The notes below the pieces were generated by a model that had not been told where the DNA came from, made no database searches, and saw nothing but the letters and a program-made list of their open reading frames with translations. From NCBI GenBank assembly GCA_024362935.1, contig JANCRA010000028.1, forward strand, positions 4,438,501 to 4,502,500: a stretch of 64,000 bases of DNA, read 5' to 3'. The translations under genes and the position numbers were made by a program. Below, piece after piece: positions 22,691-36,600 of this stretch (the stretch's first letter is position 1; each line of letters starts with the position of its first letter). Source of the stretch: Setophaga petechia. Taxonomy: Eukaryota > Chordata > Aves > Passeriformes > Parulidae.

Positions 22691-25359
22691 CAGATTAAAA
22701 TGTACAATGTGGTTCCTATTCACACCTTCATACTGACTTTACTCTCAATCTCCCACACACATAAATGTTCGATGGCCTAGGACACATGACTGGCTTTAAT
22801 CATGTTTGGTGAAACCTCCTAATTATACATTTATCCTACTTGTATGGACCTTTCAGGGAGTAATATGTGTTTTAAGAGGTCTAATTACAGCTTGAAGTTC
22901 TTTCTCCTTTTTTAATTAGCTAACAAAAGGAGCAAAGCCACTGGGTCTCTAAAAGATTATCTGCCAGTGGTAAACCTATAATCTGCCAAATATGTGTACA
23001 ACTCTGAGCCACCAGATTTACTGTCTAAAGAATCATATGATCCTTAAGCTTTGTTTATTAAGTATTTGCATTTGAATGTGGAATAGCTTGTAAGGGTCTC
23101 AAGAGAAGCTGAACACATGCTGCTTTCAGATGAGGGGCACATGGACTGAGGAGATCCCACAGACAGAGACACTCCAGAGTCATGAATTCCTGTGTGTGCA
23201 CAGCACCAATGAAAACCATGTTTAAATCTGCTGTTGCTGGCCTAAAAGAAGGATCTTTTACACTGCTACAGCACCTGCACCTGCACCCTTCCCTGTGTGA
23301 GGATGCTGATAACTCCTGTGGATAATGAATTTAGCTGATGTAAAAGAGGACTCAGTACCATTAAATTCCTCTTTGAGATGAGTTTTGCCATATATTCCTT
23401 CTTTTATTTTATAAACATTATGCAAAAATCAAGAATACGGAATCAGACTTTGCATCCTTTGAAAGAAGATGTGCATGAAGGCATTCCTACCTCAGGCAGC
23501 TGGGGTTGCCACACAGAGCCTAAAATGTGGTGAAATGACAATAAACTGAGGAGAAAGCACTGAGATTGACCTAATTTCCCTGAGTTACACTCCTGTATTC
23601 CTCTGGCTGGCTGAGCCCTGCACTAGGCAGCCAGGGTAGCACAGCAGTCACGAGTGATCAGGTGGATAAATCTGAGACACTGCAGGAGCCATTGGATCAA
23701 AGCAAAGCCCACAGGGCTGGAGTATGGATTCAAGGGCTGCACAACAGTGCTTCCCTTTGGCAGCTGCACTCACAGGCAAGAATTTGCCCTCCTGGAGCAG
23801 GCCCTGCATTTTCTGGCCAGGCAAACACCAATTCCTCCTCTGCTCCTGTAAGTTTCCCCAGCACCCTGCAGGGTTTCAATAGTTGATGATGACACACCAC
23901 AACTTTTGCCAAAAGATGCAGCATTAACTATGAGGTAAACCAAACCAGGAACTGCTCTGAGTATCGGGGTGGTGACTAAGGGCATTGACTCCTGCACAGT
24001 CACAGCTCCAATTCCAGCTCATTAGCTGAGAGTCACTGAGGAGCTGAGCCCTGGAATGACATTACATATTTGCTTAAACACAAAAAGCTCCAAACCTCTC
24101 AGCCCTCCCAGGAATGAGGGCTCACCTTGAAAAATATGAGAGTTTCTAAGTCAAACAAGGACACTGACAGAGCACGAGAGACAAGCTGACATTAAACAAT
24201 GAGGTTGGTGTTTCAAATTCCATTCTGTGCCTGGGTGCATGACAAAGGCCACAGCAGAACAGATAAGCTTAAATACATCTCCCAGCACTGTGCACCCTTA
24301 AAGCTTTATTAATTTTGCATATATATCACCAAGGCACCTGACTTCCATTGCTGGATGCAAGTTCTGGGCACAAATACTTGATGGGAATGCTATGTCAAAT
24401 CTAGATGTGAAACTCAAAGTTACAAGCCTCACCTTCTCAAACATCAGTGGTTATAACTCTTCTCTGATAAAAGCAGAATAAATATTGTAAAGAGACAGAG
24501 AGGGACTACATAGTACTGGTGAATTGTTCTACCCTGAAGAACATGTCCTCCTGTCAAGTTCAGCCCAGATTTTTAAGTAACTGAATATTCATTCCAAATT
24601 TTGGCCATCTGATGTCTGACCATCTGGGAGATCTTTGAGCAGGAACAAAGGAAGATGAATTCCTTTTTCTTTATTGACAAGTAATCTTACCTAATCCCTC
24701 ATGGGAATTTCCAGCCTAGAGACCAAAATACAAACCAGCATGAGGGAAAAACTGTGCACTGAGATGTTTTGTTGATCAGTACTTTCCTCCCCTGTTCAGG
24801 GGCTGGCTAAGCACTGGTTTCAGGATTTTCTACAACCCAAGGAGTGGGTTATGCCCAGTCTCTGGGTGGTACAAAGGGACCAGCAGGGCACATGCTCAGG
24901 TGGAGACTGGTTGGAGACAGGCTGATGGGTTATCAGCTCTGAGTCAATGCTGACAGTTATCAGTGTTTATCTGTTTGCTGTAGAGATACCACTGCACTGA
25001 GAAGTTCATGTTAGAGCTACCTGTCACATAAATCTAATTATGAACCACCCTTCTCACCTCCACCAAGAGTTCTCCCCTTATCAGCCCTGAGTCCTGCACC
25101 CAGGGCAGAGGCACTGCAGCTGCTGCTTCTTCTGCCATTTATCCTCTGCAGGGCAGTGATTGGGTTTAAACTCCTCTTTTCTTCCCTCATTGTGTGTGTT
25201 ATCTCTCACCCATGCCTACTTCTCACGCCCCATCTCTACCATCACAACCACTCTGTAAGTCACTACTGCACACAACATTTCCCAGAACTTCCATCACCAC
25301 TGGATTCTATTTAAGTTCTACAGTTTCTTCCCTTCAAATGGAACTCTTGGTGCTAAGTC

Positions 25360-26122
25360 CATCTTCCACCACCATTTTAAACTGCTCTTCTCCTTTGCAA
25401 GCACTCAGAGAATACGAGAATACCTGAGACTGGGAGGAGTTTCAGAGATAGTCTGGTCCCTGTCCCCTGGTCACAGCAGGACCAACAACAACAGGCTCAT
25501 CAGGATAATGTCCAACTGAATTTTGAGTATCTCCAAAGATGGAGGAGCTACAAAAAATGCTTCTTCTTATGTTTAAGTGAAATTTCCAGTATTTTAGTTT
25601 GTGCCCCTTGCCTCATCTTTTCACAGGGGACCTTTGAGAACAGCCTGGCTGCATCTTCACAGCTCCCATCAGGTATCAATGCACACCAAAGCAGCACTGT
25701 GGGCTCCATGGGAACAGAAGCAGTTCTAGAGTGAGAATGCCATCTTCCATCACTATTTTTTAACTGCTCTTCTCCTTTGCAAGCACTCAGAGAATAGGAG
25801 AATACCTGAGACTGGGAGGAGTTTCAGAGATAGTCTGGTCCCTGTCCCCTTGTCACAGCAGGACCAACAACAACAGGCTGGTCAGGATAATGTCCAATTG
25901 AGCTTTGAGTACCCCCAAAGATGGAGGAGCCACAAAAATTGCTTCTTCTTATGTTTAAGTGAAATTTCCAGTATTTTAGTGTGTGCCCCTTGCCTCATCT
26001 TTTCACAGGGGATCTTTGAGAAGAGCCTGGCTGCATCTTCACAGCTCCCATCAGGTATCAATGCACACCAAAGCAGCACTGTGGGCTCCATGGGGACAGA
26101 AGCAGTTCTAGAGTGAGGATGC
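25360..26122. repeat. Tandem duplication of a 381-382 bp unit containing CR1 sequence
   Basis: Copy 1 is 25360-25740 and copy 2 is 25741-26122. Both start CATCTTCCA and end in AGTGAGAATGC or AGTGAGGATGC, and they agree at almost every position. Copy 2 has an extra T in the early T run and a handful of substitutions. Most of the unit is minus-strand CR1-like sequence (for example GAGTATCTCCAAAGATGGAG and CTTATGTTTAAGTGAAATTT). The low divergence points to a recent local duplication. Confidence 0.93.
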
Positions 26123-27402
26123 CACTTTGACAAAGGTAAAGTATTTAAATTCAGTTAAATCCATATGGCAGACACCATCTCACATTTGCTGTGTCTCTGC
26201 CACGTTCACACCAGCCAGATTTTGCTTCACTCCTTTTCCCTTAAGCCTGCTTGGCATAGAAAGTAAACTAGTTTAAATATTTATGTCTGGCAAAGGATGC
26301 TTCTCTTACTCAACTCTCACAAGCAGGTCACTAAAATTCAAGTGTAAATGCCCCAGGCTTTCTTCCCTCAAGTGTTCACAGGTTTTATTCCCACATTCAC
26401 ATTAGTTTTATTCACATGTATTCATTCCACATACACTGGCTGGAGGTTATAACTGTGTTACAGGTGAGACCACACCAACATTTAACAGCAAGCTCTGATT
26501 TACTGAAACCTCAATGCATTTGATTAATCATTTCCTCAAGGGTCAATACTGAAACCCTTTGCATTTAGGATGGACTTATACAACAGCTTCTAAAGCAGGT
26601 CTGATTCCTCTGCAGCACCCATTTACACTTTGTCAAACACTTCCAAACTTCAGCTCATTTGGATGCATTAAGTGTCTCACTGATTCTCAGCTCTGAACAC
26701 CTCACCTTTGAACAATTCCCTTTTGGGAAAATTCAGCTGCTACTCAGAGCCCTAAGAGGAGAAAAGAGACTCCAGCAAGCAGAAAGAGATCAAAATACAT
26801 ATTTAAATATAAAAATGAGCAAGGGAGATGAAGCAAAGTCCACTCACCCATCCTTTGATTGTCTCTAGTGTTTGTTAATGGCTTTAGTTCTCCCAGGTAG
26901 CCTGTTCAGGCACACTTAGTAGAATGTGGAAAGTTTTATTTGGGAATGGATATAAGATTCTGGCTGATTAAAGCATCCCTATTTTATGAGATTTATATTA
27001 TTATTTAGTATATAAAAATAAACAATAATGACTGTAAGATACTCCTTTTTCAACTCATCACACCCTTCAATCAGCAACTAAAGTGTTTAACAACTGCAAA
27101 CCTACAGAGAGGCTCTAAGGTGAAACACCCAATTAAGTGTTCTGGAGATAAAAAACAAACCCAAAGGACCTTGGAAGTAGCAAAACTCTCACAGCCCTTC
27201 TTCCACAGAGGTGCTTTGTGCTTCATAGGGACAAAAATCCACGGCAAGGTTTTCTGAACTATTTGCAAATGTTGAATGTGAAAATCCCTTTCAACAATAA
27301 AACTGCAGTGTCTGAAATCCAGGTTCCCATCACTCTCCTCCCTCCAAAGCTGTGGCACTCCTGAGGGAATCCTCTGCTGCTTTTCAGTCATTTTTGAGCA
27401 GC

Positions 27403-27442
27403 ACAAAAACAAACAAACAAACAAACAAACAAACAAACAAAA
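27403..27442. repeat. (AAAC)n microsatellite
   Basis: About nine AAAC units with slight impurities at both ends. On the minus strand it encodes a run of FVCL repeats inside a chance ORF. Confidence 0.95.
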
Positions 27443-30400
27443 CCAGCAAGCCCAATGCCCATTCTCCATCCCATTAGGGAGTGTAATTACAAGACACTGG
27501 GTGATGAACCAGCACCACCAGGCCCTGATAATAAACTGAGCAAAGACAAAGCAGAGCTTCAGCTCCCTAACTGAGGGGATTTTCATTTGATTGACCTGCC
27601 CATGGTAAAAATACTACAACATGCAAATGGTGGGATTTCCATTCTCCTCAGTTTAATTTCTTGGTCATTAATATTGGATTAATGACAGGGACCTGGGATG
27701 AAATTAGGAGGGAGGTACCAGGTTACTCACACACCAAACCTCATCCAGCAGATGCAATGCTGCTGTAAAATAGACCTTAAAGAAAAAGGCTGATGTTCAA
27801 ATAAATCACAGGCTTCATAAAGAGCCCCATGTTCCCAGAGCCTGGTAGAAGACAGAGTTAAAACATTTTCTTTTCATCCTTGGCTCTGGTGTAAGGCCCA
27901 GAGGAGTCCATGGCCCTTCACGTGGCTGAAAGAGTGGTCATTTATCCCTGTTACAAAACCATTACACCAGAATGGATCTTCCAAAAGTGCTCCCCTAAGA
28001 ACATTGATGGTTCTGGGTCGGAAGCAAACGGCTGCTTTGTGTTCCAGATCTGTCAGGTGGGACACACTCACCAGCCCTTGCCTCCAGTATCTCTGGCATT
28101 AGGCACTATCACAGTTCCCTTCCTGAGATGTGCAAACACAGCCAGAATCACTAAAATAGGGACTGGAAGAAATACAATGTATTTTTGCAACTGTGGAAAC
28201 ACTGCAAGGTTTTTGACAGACTCGGGTTCCAAAATGCAGCTGGAATATGGGGTGGAATTCACTGAACCAAAGGATATTCACAGGCAGGAATGGATTACTG
28301 TGTCCCACCACAGATGAGCCACAAGCAAAGCCTAAATCCAAGCAACAAAGAGAGGCCAGATTTTTCAGAACAAACATTTTGAGGCATTGATATCTAGCAG
28401 TGAAACCATCTGCACCTCCAGTGATGCCTACAGAAATGTGTGAGACCCAACCTCTTTAACATGATGGGCTGTCCTGGCTCAAACTCTTTGGTTTGGACCA
28501 ATCCTTAAGCAAAAATTTAGTCAAATCCATCAGGTTGGATTGGAGATTGTTGGAGAGCACAACCCCATGTCCCTATCCCTGAAACCACTGCAGAAACTGA
28601 TTTCTCAGCACCCTTTGAAAAAATCTTCATCCAACTGACTGAGACACCCAGGTGAGAACACTCTGCCTGCACTGGACACATTTTAAGTGTACAACAAGTT
28701 TTGAGAGTGCATGAAGGACACATTTCAAGGGAATCCCTCAAGGTTTAAATTAAATTCACACAAAGTTACAGTCCCTGCAACTTTTCCCATACTGTTGGTT
28801 CTGCTGATTCTTGGCATATTTTGCTTTGCATATGCTAAAAATCAAGTACACCAGCAGGTCAGCTCTTGCAGCAACTTTGCTGAAGAGCCATTTAAATCAT
28901 TCCAAACTCTGATTTTTGTTCCTGCTTTCTCTTTTCACGCTTCCCTGGCCTTGCTGACTCAATCAAGATCCAGAGGCCTCCAAGAACCCTGCAGAAGGCT
29001 GAGCTTGCAGTATGTTTGGCCCATATCTGAGAGATGACTCTCTTTTGGCATCAGATTTCCAGAGAGAAAGTGGTGCACCTACCAATTCCTTCTACTTCAG
29101 AGTTGCTTCTTATTCATGATCTTCCTTGAACAGTTGTCATGTTCCTTTTTGAAGTGTTATTAATTGACAAGGTTTTGTCGTGCTGTAACTTAATTTCATT
29201 CTTTAAATCCAGCCTATCTGACAAAATGACAGCCTATTAAACCACACTAAACACATTTGGATGTTTTGTGACTATCTTCTCACGAGGCTTCATCACTCAT
29301 GTTTTCAGATTTGATGATCATCACCACTGCCAGGGATTTCCAGCTCAAAATCTATCAAGGAGGGTTGAGATTAGTACTCTAATTTGACTTATCTGAATTG
29401 CAAATGCAGTGTTTTGTGTAGCCTGGGAACTTTATACATTTAAAAGAAATGTCAACACTTCAAAAGACTAATTTAGCACCTGGTACTGTAAAACATCTCC
29501 CTTTTTCCCACTATTTGCACATGACTTAGAACATAATGGTCCTTTTCTCAGCCTTTATGCACAACCCAGGAGGCCAAGGCTGCGTGGCCATAGAGGCAGC
29601 ACTCACACTTCCCAAGGAGTGACTGATGCATTTGGATCAGCAGGCAACCAGCAGCTCCACCAAAGAAAGGCTCAAATCCATACTTTTGCATCTGAACAGA
29701 AGGCAGAGCCTGAATAACACATTCTCTCTCTCCTGCATCCTGTTTTTCAGGACAATACACACAACCTTCAAGAACCATCCTGCTAATAGAAAGTTTGGAT
29801 TTGTTTCCAGGCCTCCTAATGAGCCTAACCTGGGATGAATGGATTGTTTTCTTTGTGAGGTATCATTAACCAAGCTCTGCTGAAGCACTGTGCTTCCTCC
29901 CAAGGCATAAGCCCCAAGAACACCATCCATAAGCTGCCTCACATATATCCACACTAAACACACATCAGTTTACAGCCTTCAAAAATGGTAACATTTCCCC
30001 AGACCCATATCTGCCCATCCCAGTGGATCATGAGGGCACACATTCTACCCCACCAACTTGGCACCCTCTCTGTACCCTCAATACACAGCTAGCTGGGAAA
30101 TAATTCCCAAACTAACAGGACCACCCAGGCACTGCAGCAGTGACTTGCTTTGCCTTCTCAACTGGTCTGGCCAAGCCAGGCACCCCCCTGTGGAAGCCCA
30201 GCATGCAGCCATGGACCCCACACCAGGAATGACTTGTGTCCCTCAGGCCACAGCAGCACTGCAAGGATCCTGCCAGGCTGATAGGAAATTTAACCATTCT
30301 TTTATATTTTAACATTTGCTTGGAAATTTACTTACATGCAGCACTACTACTTTTTTTTTCCCTTTATTTTTTTTTCCACACCCACTGATTAAACCCCAGT

Positions 30401-32176
30401 CTATTTAAAGAGCATTTTCCCATTCTTCCATTCCCTCAATGTTTTGAACAAGGTTGAGCTTGAGATACTGTCATAATTATTTATAAAACATAATGCTAAA
30501 GCATTATAGAGATTTCCACAGAGTTAAGAAATAAGACATTATTTGTGTTCCATCAGCATGCCCTGGGGTTAGGCCTCTGCTGCAGCATGACAAGCAGAAT
30601 ATACATTTTAACAGACAACACAAGAAGAAGGAATGTTTCCAAGACACACACAGCCTGGAAATAAAACAATCATGCCTTCTTCCCTCTGCCTTCTCAACAA
30701 ATAACTGGCCCAGGTGAGATTTCCAGGCACAACAAAAGCAGGACAGGTGGAATGTTACATTGCTCCCACACCATCCATCAGCTGACACAGCAGATTAACT
30801 TTCCTACTCTTCAACCCAGATACTATAAATTCAGCTTTCTGCAAAAAAATGGGACAAACCTGTAAAGGTCTTTGGCCTGCAAAAATCCTTCATGCACCAT
30901 GCTGCTGTCTCTGAGCATTTCCATGATCCAGTGAAACAGCACCAAATGTGTGTTGATGTAGGTCTGACTCAATTGCCACAGACACACAAAAGGTTCCCAC
31001 AGACTTCTAAAGAAGGAGCTGAATCAGAGCCACAATCACAGACCCTGTGATAATGGTTTCAACATCTTCCAGCAACCCAGATAACAAAGAGAGCACTGAA
31101 ACAGGACAGGCAATTACAGAGAGCCCTGTGCCCATCAGCACTGAGCTCTGAGCCTGCTCCTGGGGCTCTCCCAGCACAAACCTCTGTGCACCTGCTCCAC
31201 AAAGTGCCTGAGCTCTGAGGGGCAGCTCTGACATCTCAGTGCAAGGAACTGCCCTCGTTCCACTGAGCTGGGATCACAGCCTCTGCTGCAGCACACAGGG
31301 AGTGATTTCTGATGCTAAGCAATGGAAACATCTCTTCTTTCATACCCACAGTGTTTGATTCAGATACTGTGTGATTTCAGACAGTTAATGACCTAAAAGG
31401 AGGTGCAGGAGGCACATTTGTGGACACTCAGCTGGGGTGATTTGAGAAATTTGAACAGGACATGGTGCCAGACTGACCCCACCTGGGGGATGCACCTTGA
31501 TTGCTCCCAGGTCCCAGAAGGGAGAGAAAAACCATTCCTGTTCCAGACACTCTGCAGATGGGAAATGCAAAGTGTGGCAGAGATATTCCTTATGATAGCT
31601 ACTTGAAGTTCATTTTCCTCATCACAGGAATCAGCTTTCTGAGTAGGCTTTGGAACTGTGCTGTGCCTCTCCCCTGGCAGCCATCACCAGCTGTGTTTTC
31701 AATAACTCTTCCCAAATGCTTCACAGGTACATGGACACAGATACTGGATGGAAAAACCCCAACACTGAGCAGAAAATACACTTCAATTTCTGATAACACC
31801 TTTGAAAAGCTGCCCGCTCTCACAGATTGGCTTTTTTGGGTCTGATGCTCTGAGAACACCTTAATCTGGTTTTCATTTATAGTTTCCCTTGGAAGAGTGA
31901 CAAGTACAAAGGGACAAGGTAAGAACATAAAATGACCAGGAGACAAACATAACAGTAATTCTGCACTCTACAACTATCTCATTTATATAAATCTTTTCCC
32001 AATGCTTCCATCCTTGGTTAGCAAAATCTGAGGGAGCAATGAGGACCCAAGACTGAAAGGTTCAAATCATTGCACTTGTCTGTGTAAGAGAAGATGTTCT
32101 TACAGAAAAACAGTTTCTCCAATACAAATACTGCAAATACAGTATTTGGAATCAGCTGTGCTGAAGGTGATAGCAC

Positions 32177-32214
32177 AGATACCCAGAACATCTTAAGATA
32201 CCCAGAACATCTTA
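32177..32214. repeat. Perfect 19 bp tandem duplication
   Basis: AGATACCCAGAACATCTTA occurs twice back to back at 32177-32195 and 32196-32214 with no differences. Confidence 0.95.
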
Positions 32215-32339
32215 AGACCAGCTCAGTCAGTGCTCCATTATTAAAGGAATAAGCAATAGTGTATTTTTTCCTACAGTACACCTCATATAATCCATATTAA
32301 AAGGTGTGAGATAGTAACACTTACAAGAGCACTGGGAAC

Positions 32340-32484
32340 AGCACTTGGGAGGAACAGCAGGTGCCTCCTTGCTGGTGAGGGGTTAAAGAAATGGTGCCTT
32401 TCAATTTCCAGATGGTGATGCTGGGTTAATGGCTGGACTCCATGATCTCAGAGGTCTTTTCCATCCTTAACAAATCTATAATTC
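32340..32484 (+). repeat. CR1 LINE 3'-end fragment (diverged)
   Basis: Sense-oriented CR1-like 3' end, with GAGGAACAGCAGGTGCCTCC, GGGTTAATGGCTGGACTCCA and TGATCTCAGAGGTCTTTTCC, ending near CTATAATTCT. It is older and more diverged than the copies at 8.2 and 19.2 kb. Confidence 0.75.
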
Positions 32485-34207
32485 TAAAAGGGGCTGTGGG
32501 AACTATCTCTCTTTAAATTACCTCCTCTCAGACACACAAGAGAGGGACAGTGGGGCAGAATCAGTCCATACACAATTCCACCCTGCAGTGTAAAGCAGAG
32601 ATGAGAGCCTTCATCCTTTCCCTTTCTTACTGGGACTCCTGAGCCACCCAAGCCCAGCCCAGCACCTCCTGCACCTGGCACCCAGTGCCCCCAGTGCCCC
32701 GTGGGGAGGAGGGAGCTCTGACAGCTGGAAGGACAGGGGATGCAGGGAGTGCCACATCTCATCCAGAGAGCAGAGGCCATGCAGGAGGCTGAGGGTACCT
32801 TGTGGTGCAGGGCACTGGGGCAGCACAAGGGGCCAGAAGTGCAGCTCAGAGGGATTTGGGAGCTGACACCACCCACACAGAGAGCACCAGCACCCACCTG
32901 ATGCTGGTACCAGAGTCCACAGCAGGCAGCATTTCTCCTGAGCAGTCTAACAAAGGCCAAGTGTGCAGAAATGCAAATGTCAACAGCACTTGCTCATCTG
33001 CAGGGCCCTGTGCCCCATCAGGGCTGGCAAACACAGCAGAGCCAGCCAGGAGCTCTGGCCATGCCCCTCTTTGGCTGGCCCAGCATCACCTGTGTGACAC
33101 AGCCCATGCCAGGGACAGGAACTGCTGTGAGGGGGGACTGCTGCACACACAGCTGACTGCCCAAAGCTGCTGGGAGAATCCCTCCTGCCTTTTTCCACAG
33201 GAGAGCTCTGCTCAGAAATAACACGCAGGAACAGCAAGATATAAACATTCCAGTAATTCAGGGGGACTTCAAAGACAACACTCAGTCTCCTTACATATAA
33301 AACGTTGGCTTGGGGATTTCAGGTTTGTTTGTTTATGTTTTGCAGGCTGTGTATTTATCTAGCACAGTGGAACCACAGGCACAGGAGCTGTATGTTTTAC
33401 ATTACAACTTCTGCTGGAGCACTTAAAACTAAAGGCTTTTTTTTTTTTTCCTATAGTGAATCATCATGTGTAGGAGGTGGTTGGATTATATTTATGTTTT
33501 TAAAATTAACCCAGCTAACCATTTGTTCCACACTGCACACAATTTGTTGCTTCTCTTTTAGAAACTCCTTGAAAGACACGTTTTGGAAATAAAAATACAT
33601 CTGGCAAGTCTGAAAGACAGGTCTTGAGCAAGCACTGCAGACTAACTGGAACTCCACCGTGGACAATTTGCTCCCTCTTCCAGAGATAAATCAAAATAAA
33701 AGGAAAAGAAAACAACACTAAGAGAAATACCTATCCAGAGGTAAATTGCAGTGGGAGCAAAAAGATTTTATCATGTCAGCTATATCAAAATCTGAACAGA
33801 AATATTTGCCAAGAACTGGAGAATTCAAAAGCACATTTCTGGTTTGCCTTGTCAATGCTTTGCTTTTCCATTTCCCAATTTTCTGGCTGGTGTTTCCCAG
33901 CCAGCCCCCATTAGCTCAGCCTGCCCTGGCTGCTTGTGAGGCACTGCTGGTGTCCAGCCTGGGGGAGCAGAAGCCTTGGCTCATTTGTAGGCCAGCTCAC
34001 CTTTTACACAGGAATATGTTTTATACAAGATATTTACATGGGCATAGCAGTATTTCAGAAATCTAGAGAACAGTCTGCAAATTTTCACCTCCAAGCTCTT
34101 TCTTGCTTTAAGATAGAGGTGTTTGCCCACAAGGGAGAGGGATCCTGATGTCCCAGAGGGCTCTGCTGAGAGGCACAGGAAGTTTAGCACCAAATCCCAG
34201 GGCTCAC

Positions 34208-34841
34208 TGTCCTGGGTTGGCTGTATGATGCTTTTATCCCCAATCGTCTTGTTCTGTTTGTGTCAAATAGTAAGTTTTGCACCTTTAAGACTTATTGCAG
34301 ACAGTGAAGGGGGAGAGAAAATGCAGGGTTTTTTTTCCCTCCAGATACTCCTGTCACTCCCCCACATTCCTTCTCCTGGCCGGCGGTTGTTGTCTGCTGA
34401 AGACGACGGACAGAGCGCTTCTTGGCTTTTTAGTTAGTTTTCAGCTAGCTGAGGCAAAGAAGTTCCCTGGACTGTGGTTTTTTTTTTTTTCTCCTTTTCC
34501 CTTTTTCTTTGGACCTTTTGAAACCTGCTCTGGATTGAACACTCAGGGAAGCACGGGCAGCTCACATTTCTGGCCCACCAGGCCGGGCCTGGCCTGCGAC
34601 AATTCCAGCACCGGAGGGACTGATCAGAGCCTGAGTGAGCTGCAACCCAGGGAGGGGGTTTTCTCATTGTTTGATATTGTTTTAGTTTCATTGTTTAATA
34701 AACAGGTTTTTTCCACCTTTCTCCAAGGAGGTACTGTTTTCCTCCCGGACCAGTTGGGGGGGGGGAGGGGCCGATTGGATCTGTTTTCTCACTGGAGTTA
34801 CTTTGGGGAATTTTTTCCCAAATTTACTCTAAACCTGGACA
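34208..34841 (+). mobile_element. Complete solo LTR of an endogenous retrovirus with 5 bp target-site duplication
   Basis: The element is 634 bp. It starts TGTCCTGGGTTGGC and ends CTAAACCTGGACA, giving the inverted termini TGTCC/GGACA. The flanks 34203-34207 and 34842-34846 are both CTCAC, a perfect 5 bp target-site duplication. A canonical AATAAA lies at 34697-34702. A run of G follows at about 34755. No internal viral coding sequence is present, so it is a recombined solo LTR. A 5 bp duplication is usual for class III (ERVL-type) elements but not exclusive to them. An ORF of 226 codons (34295-34975) runs through it and is not a gene. It is antisense to SPNS2. Confidence 0.9.
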
Positions 34842-36327
34842 CTCACCTAAGACAATCTGCTGCTCAGACAAACCAGCTGAGAACATTGATCATGACTAAG
34901 AGATGTGGATATCCAAGCAGCCAGAAACAAACTCTCCTGATGATCACTCCTGACAACCAGGTTACTTCATATTAAGCGGTTCAGAAAGAGAGAAATGGTG
35001 CAGTTGGGATTACAGACCCTTCCCAAGGACACCTTGGAATACAAACCACCTCAGGGTGATCAGCCACCACAGGCAATCAGGCACTGTGCTCATCAAAATG
35101 CTGCCCAGGGAAATAAACTGGCTACTTATTAAATCAGAGTTTATATTGATACAGAGGAAGACAAACATATATTTAGCTTTTTGTGTGGTTGGAAACACAT
35201 CCAGGTAAAGAAACTCTATAAAGATTGAGGCCTTGGTGCATTACTTTGGGATATAATTCTATACCACACAAAACCCTACTGATTTTTTGTTGACTTATTG
35301 CAGTTCATGAACCAAAAACCAACAAGTATTTCCCCAAATGCCTGGCAAAAGCCAAAAACAACACAAGAAAGGGGTTTGCAGGTGAAAGTGCCAAAACTTA
35401 TGCTGGTAGGTACAGACCTGATTTAAAGTCAGCTTTAAAGGGAGGAAATCTCTAAGCAAGTATTTGTATTTAAAAAATAAAAATTAAGATACATCCATTA
35501 TTTATTGAAGCTTCTATAAATGGAGTTAATCTAGAGATATGTCTAAATATGTACCAACTTTTCCTGATTTTATATTATTGAACAAGTTTGTTAATGGTTT
35601 CTTAATGGAACTTTTCTTTTAGCAAGTGCCAAACAATGTTATAGAGCAGAAATGGGCAAGTACCAAAGCAGAGGAGGCCTCATCTCTCATCTTTCTATAG
35701 AGAAATTCTGTACTAACATAAATCATCAAACAACATTATAAAGTGAGCTTATCAATGTTATCTCAGTCTTACTACTTCTGATGATTTTCTTTAGTTAAAT
35801 TTGTCATTACCTATTTTTATCCATGGAAACAGGTGTATTTGTGATACAGCATTTATTTGGTTTCTTATTATGATTTGTTTCAAAATTAATTTAAGATCTT
35901 ATGAACAGTAACCAAGGTTTTAAGCATCAGTTGTCCTGTTTCTATTTTGCTATGGGGGAATTCATGCATTGCTCTTTTCTATCACCCCCTATATGCACTG
36001 GAACTACCTCCAAATTTTGGTCTAATTTTCTTTTTTATTGTAAGAGCCTATTATCTAATTATTTAGTATCTACCAGCAGATAAGACATTAATTCTTCATT
36101 TATTTGACAGTTATTATTCCATTTTAGGAACCCAGAGATACTTGATAATAAATAACTAATGATATTTTTAAAAAGGCAGAGCTCTCTAACAGCTGTCTGC
36201 ATGGCACATGCATCCAATTCCTGATTTATCTGCTGATTTTCAGTTACTTTTTTCACCCCAAGCAGAATAAAACAGCATTTAGGCAGTACCTTAGATGAGC
36301 TGTTTGCTGCACTCCAATCCTTTTCTG

Positions 36328-36600
36328 CTGCTTTTGGCTGGGACAGAGTTAATTTTCTTCCCAGTAGCTGGGATGGGACCATGTTTTAGATTTGTGCTGA
36401 GAACAGAGCTGGTAACACAGGGATGTTTTCATTGCTGAGCAAGGGTGAGACACAGTCCAGGTCTTTTCTGCTCCTCAGCCCCCACAGAAGGCTGGGGGAC
36501 ACAGGAACTGGGGGGACACAGCAGACCCAGGGACATCCCAGAGCACAGGGCACCATGCTCAGCAGATGAGGTTGTGGCAGGACAGCAGGACAAAGCAGAA
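36328..36600 (+). mobile_element. Partial ERVL-type LTR
   Basis: The piece starting near TTTTGGCTGGGACAGAGTTA, then TTTTCTTCCCAGTAGCTGGG, matches the 5' part of a very common avian ERVL LTR. GAAGGCTGGGGGACACAGGA and related blocks follow further in. The match fades by about 36600, so the LTR is truncated or diverged. No coding remnant is seen. Confidence 0.7.

Noticed and set aside
27071..27586. A 171-codon minus-strand ORF
   Set aside because: It crosses the (AAAC)n microsatellite, which gives an FVCL repeat; the rest matches no family and has no exon-like edges.
32484..33248. Cluster of overlapping ORFs up to 158 codons
   Set aside because: The region is GC-rich, so stop codons are fewer. 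The ORFs lie in conflicting frames on both strands and carry no domain I recognise.
34295..34975. A 226-codon plus-strand ORF, the longest in the window
   Set aside because: It runs through the solo LTR and out into its flank. LTRs do not normally code, and the product resembles no known protein.
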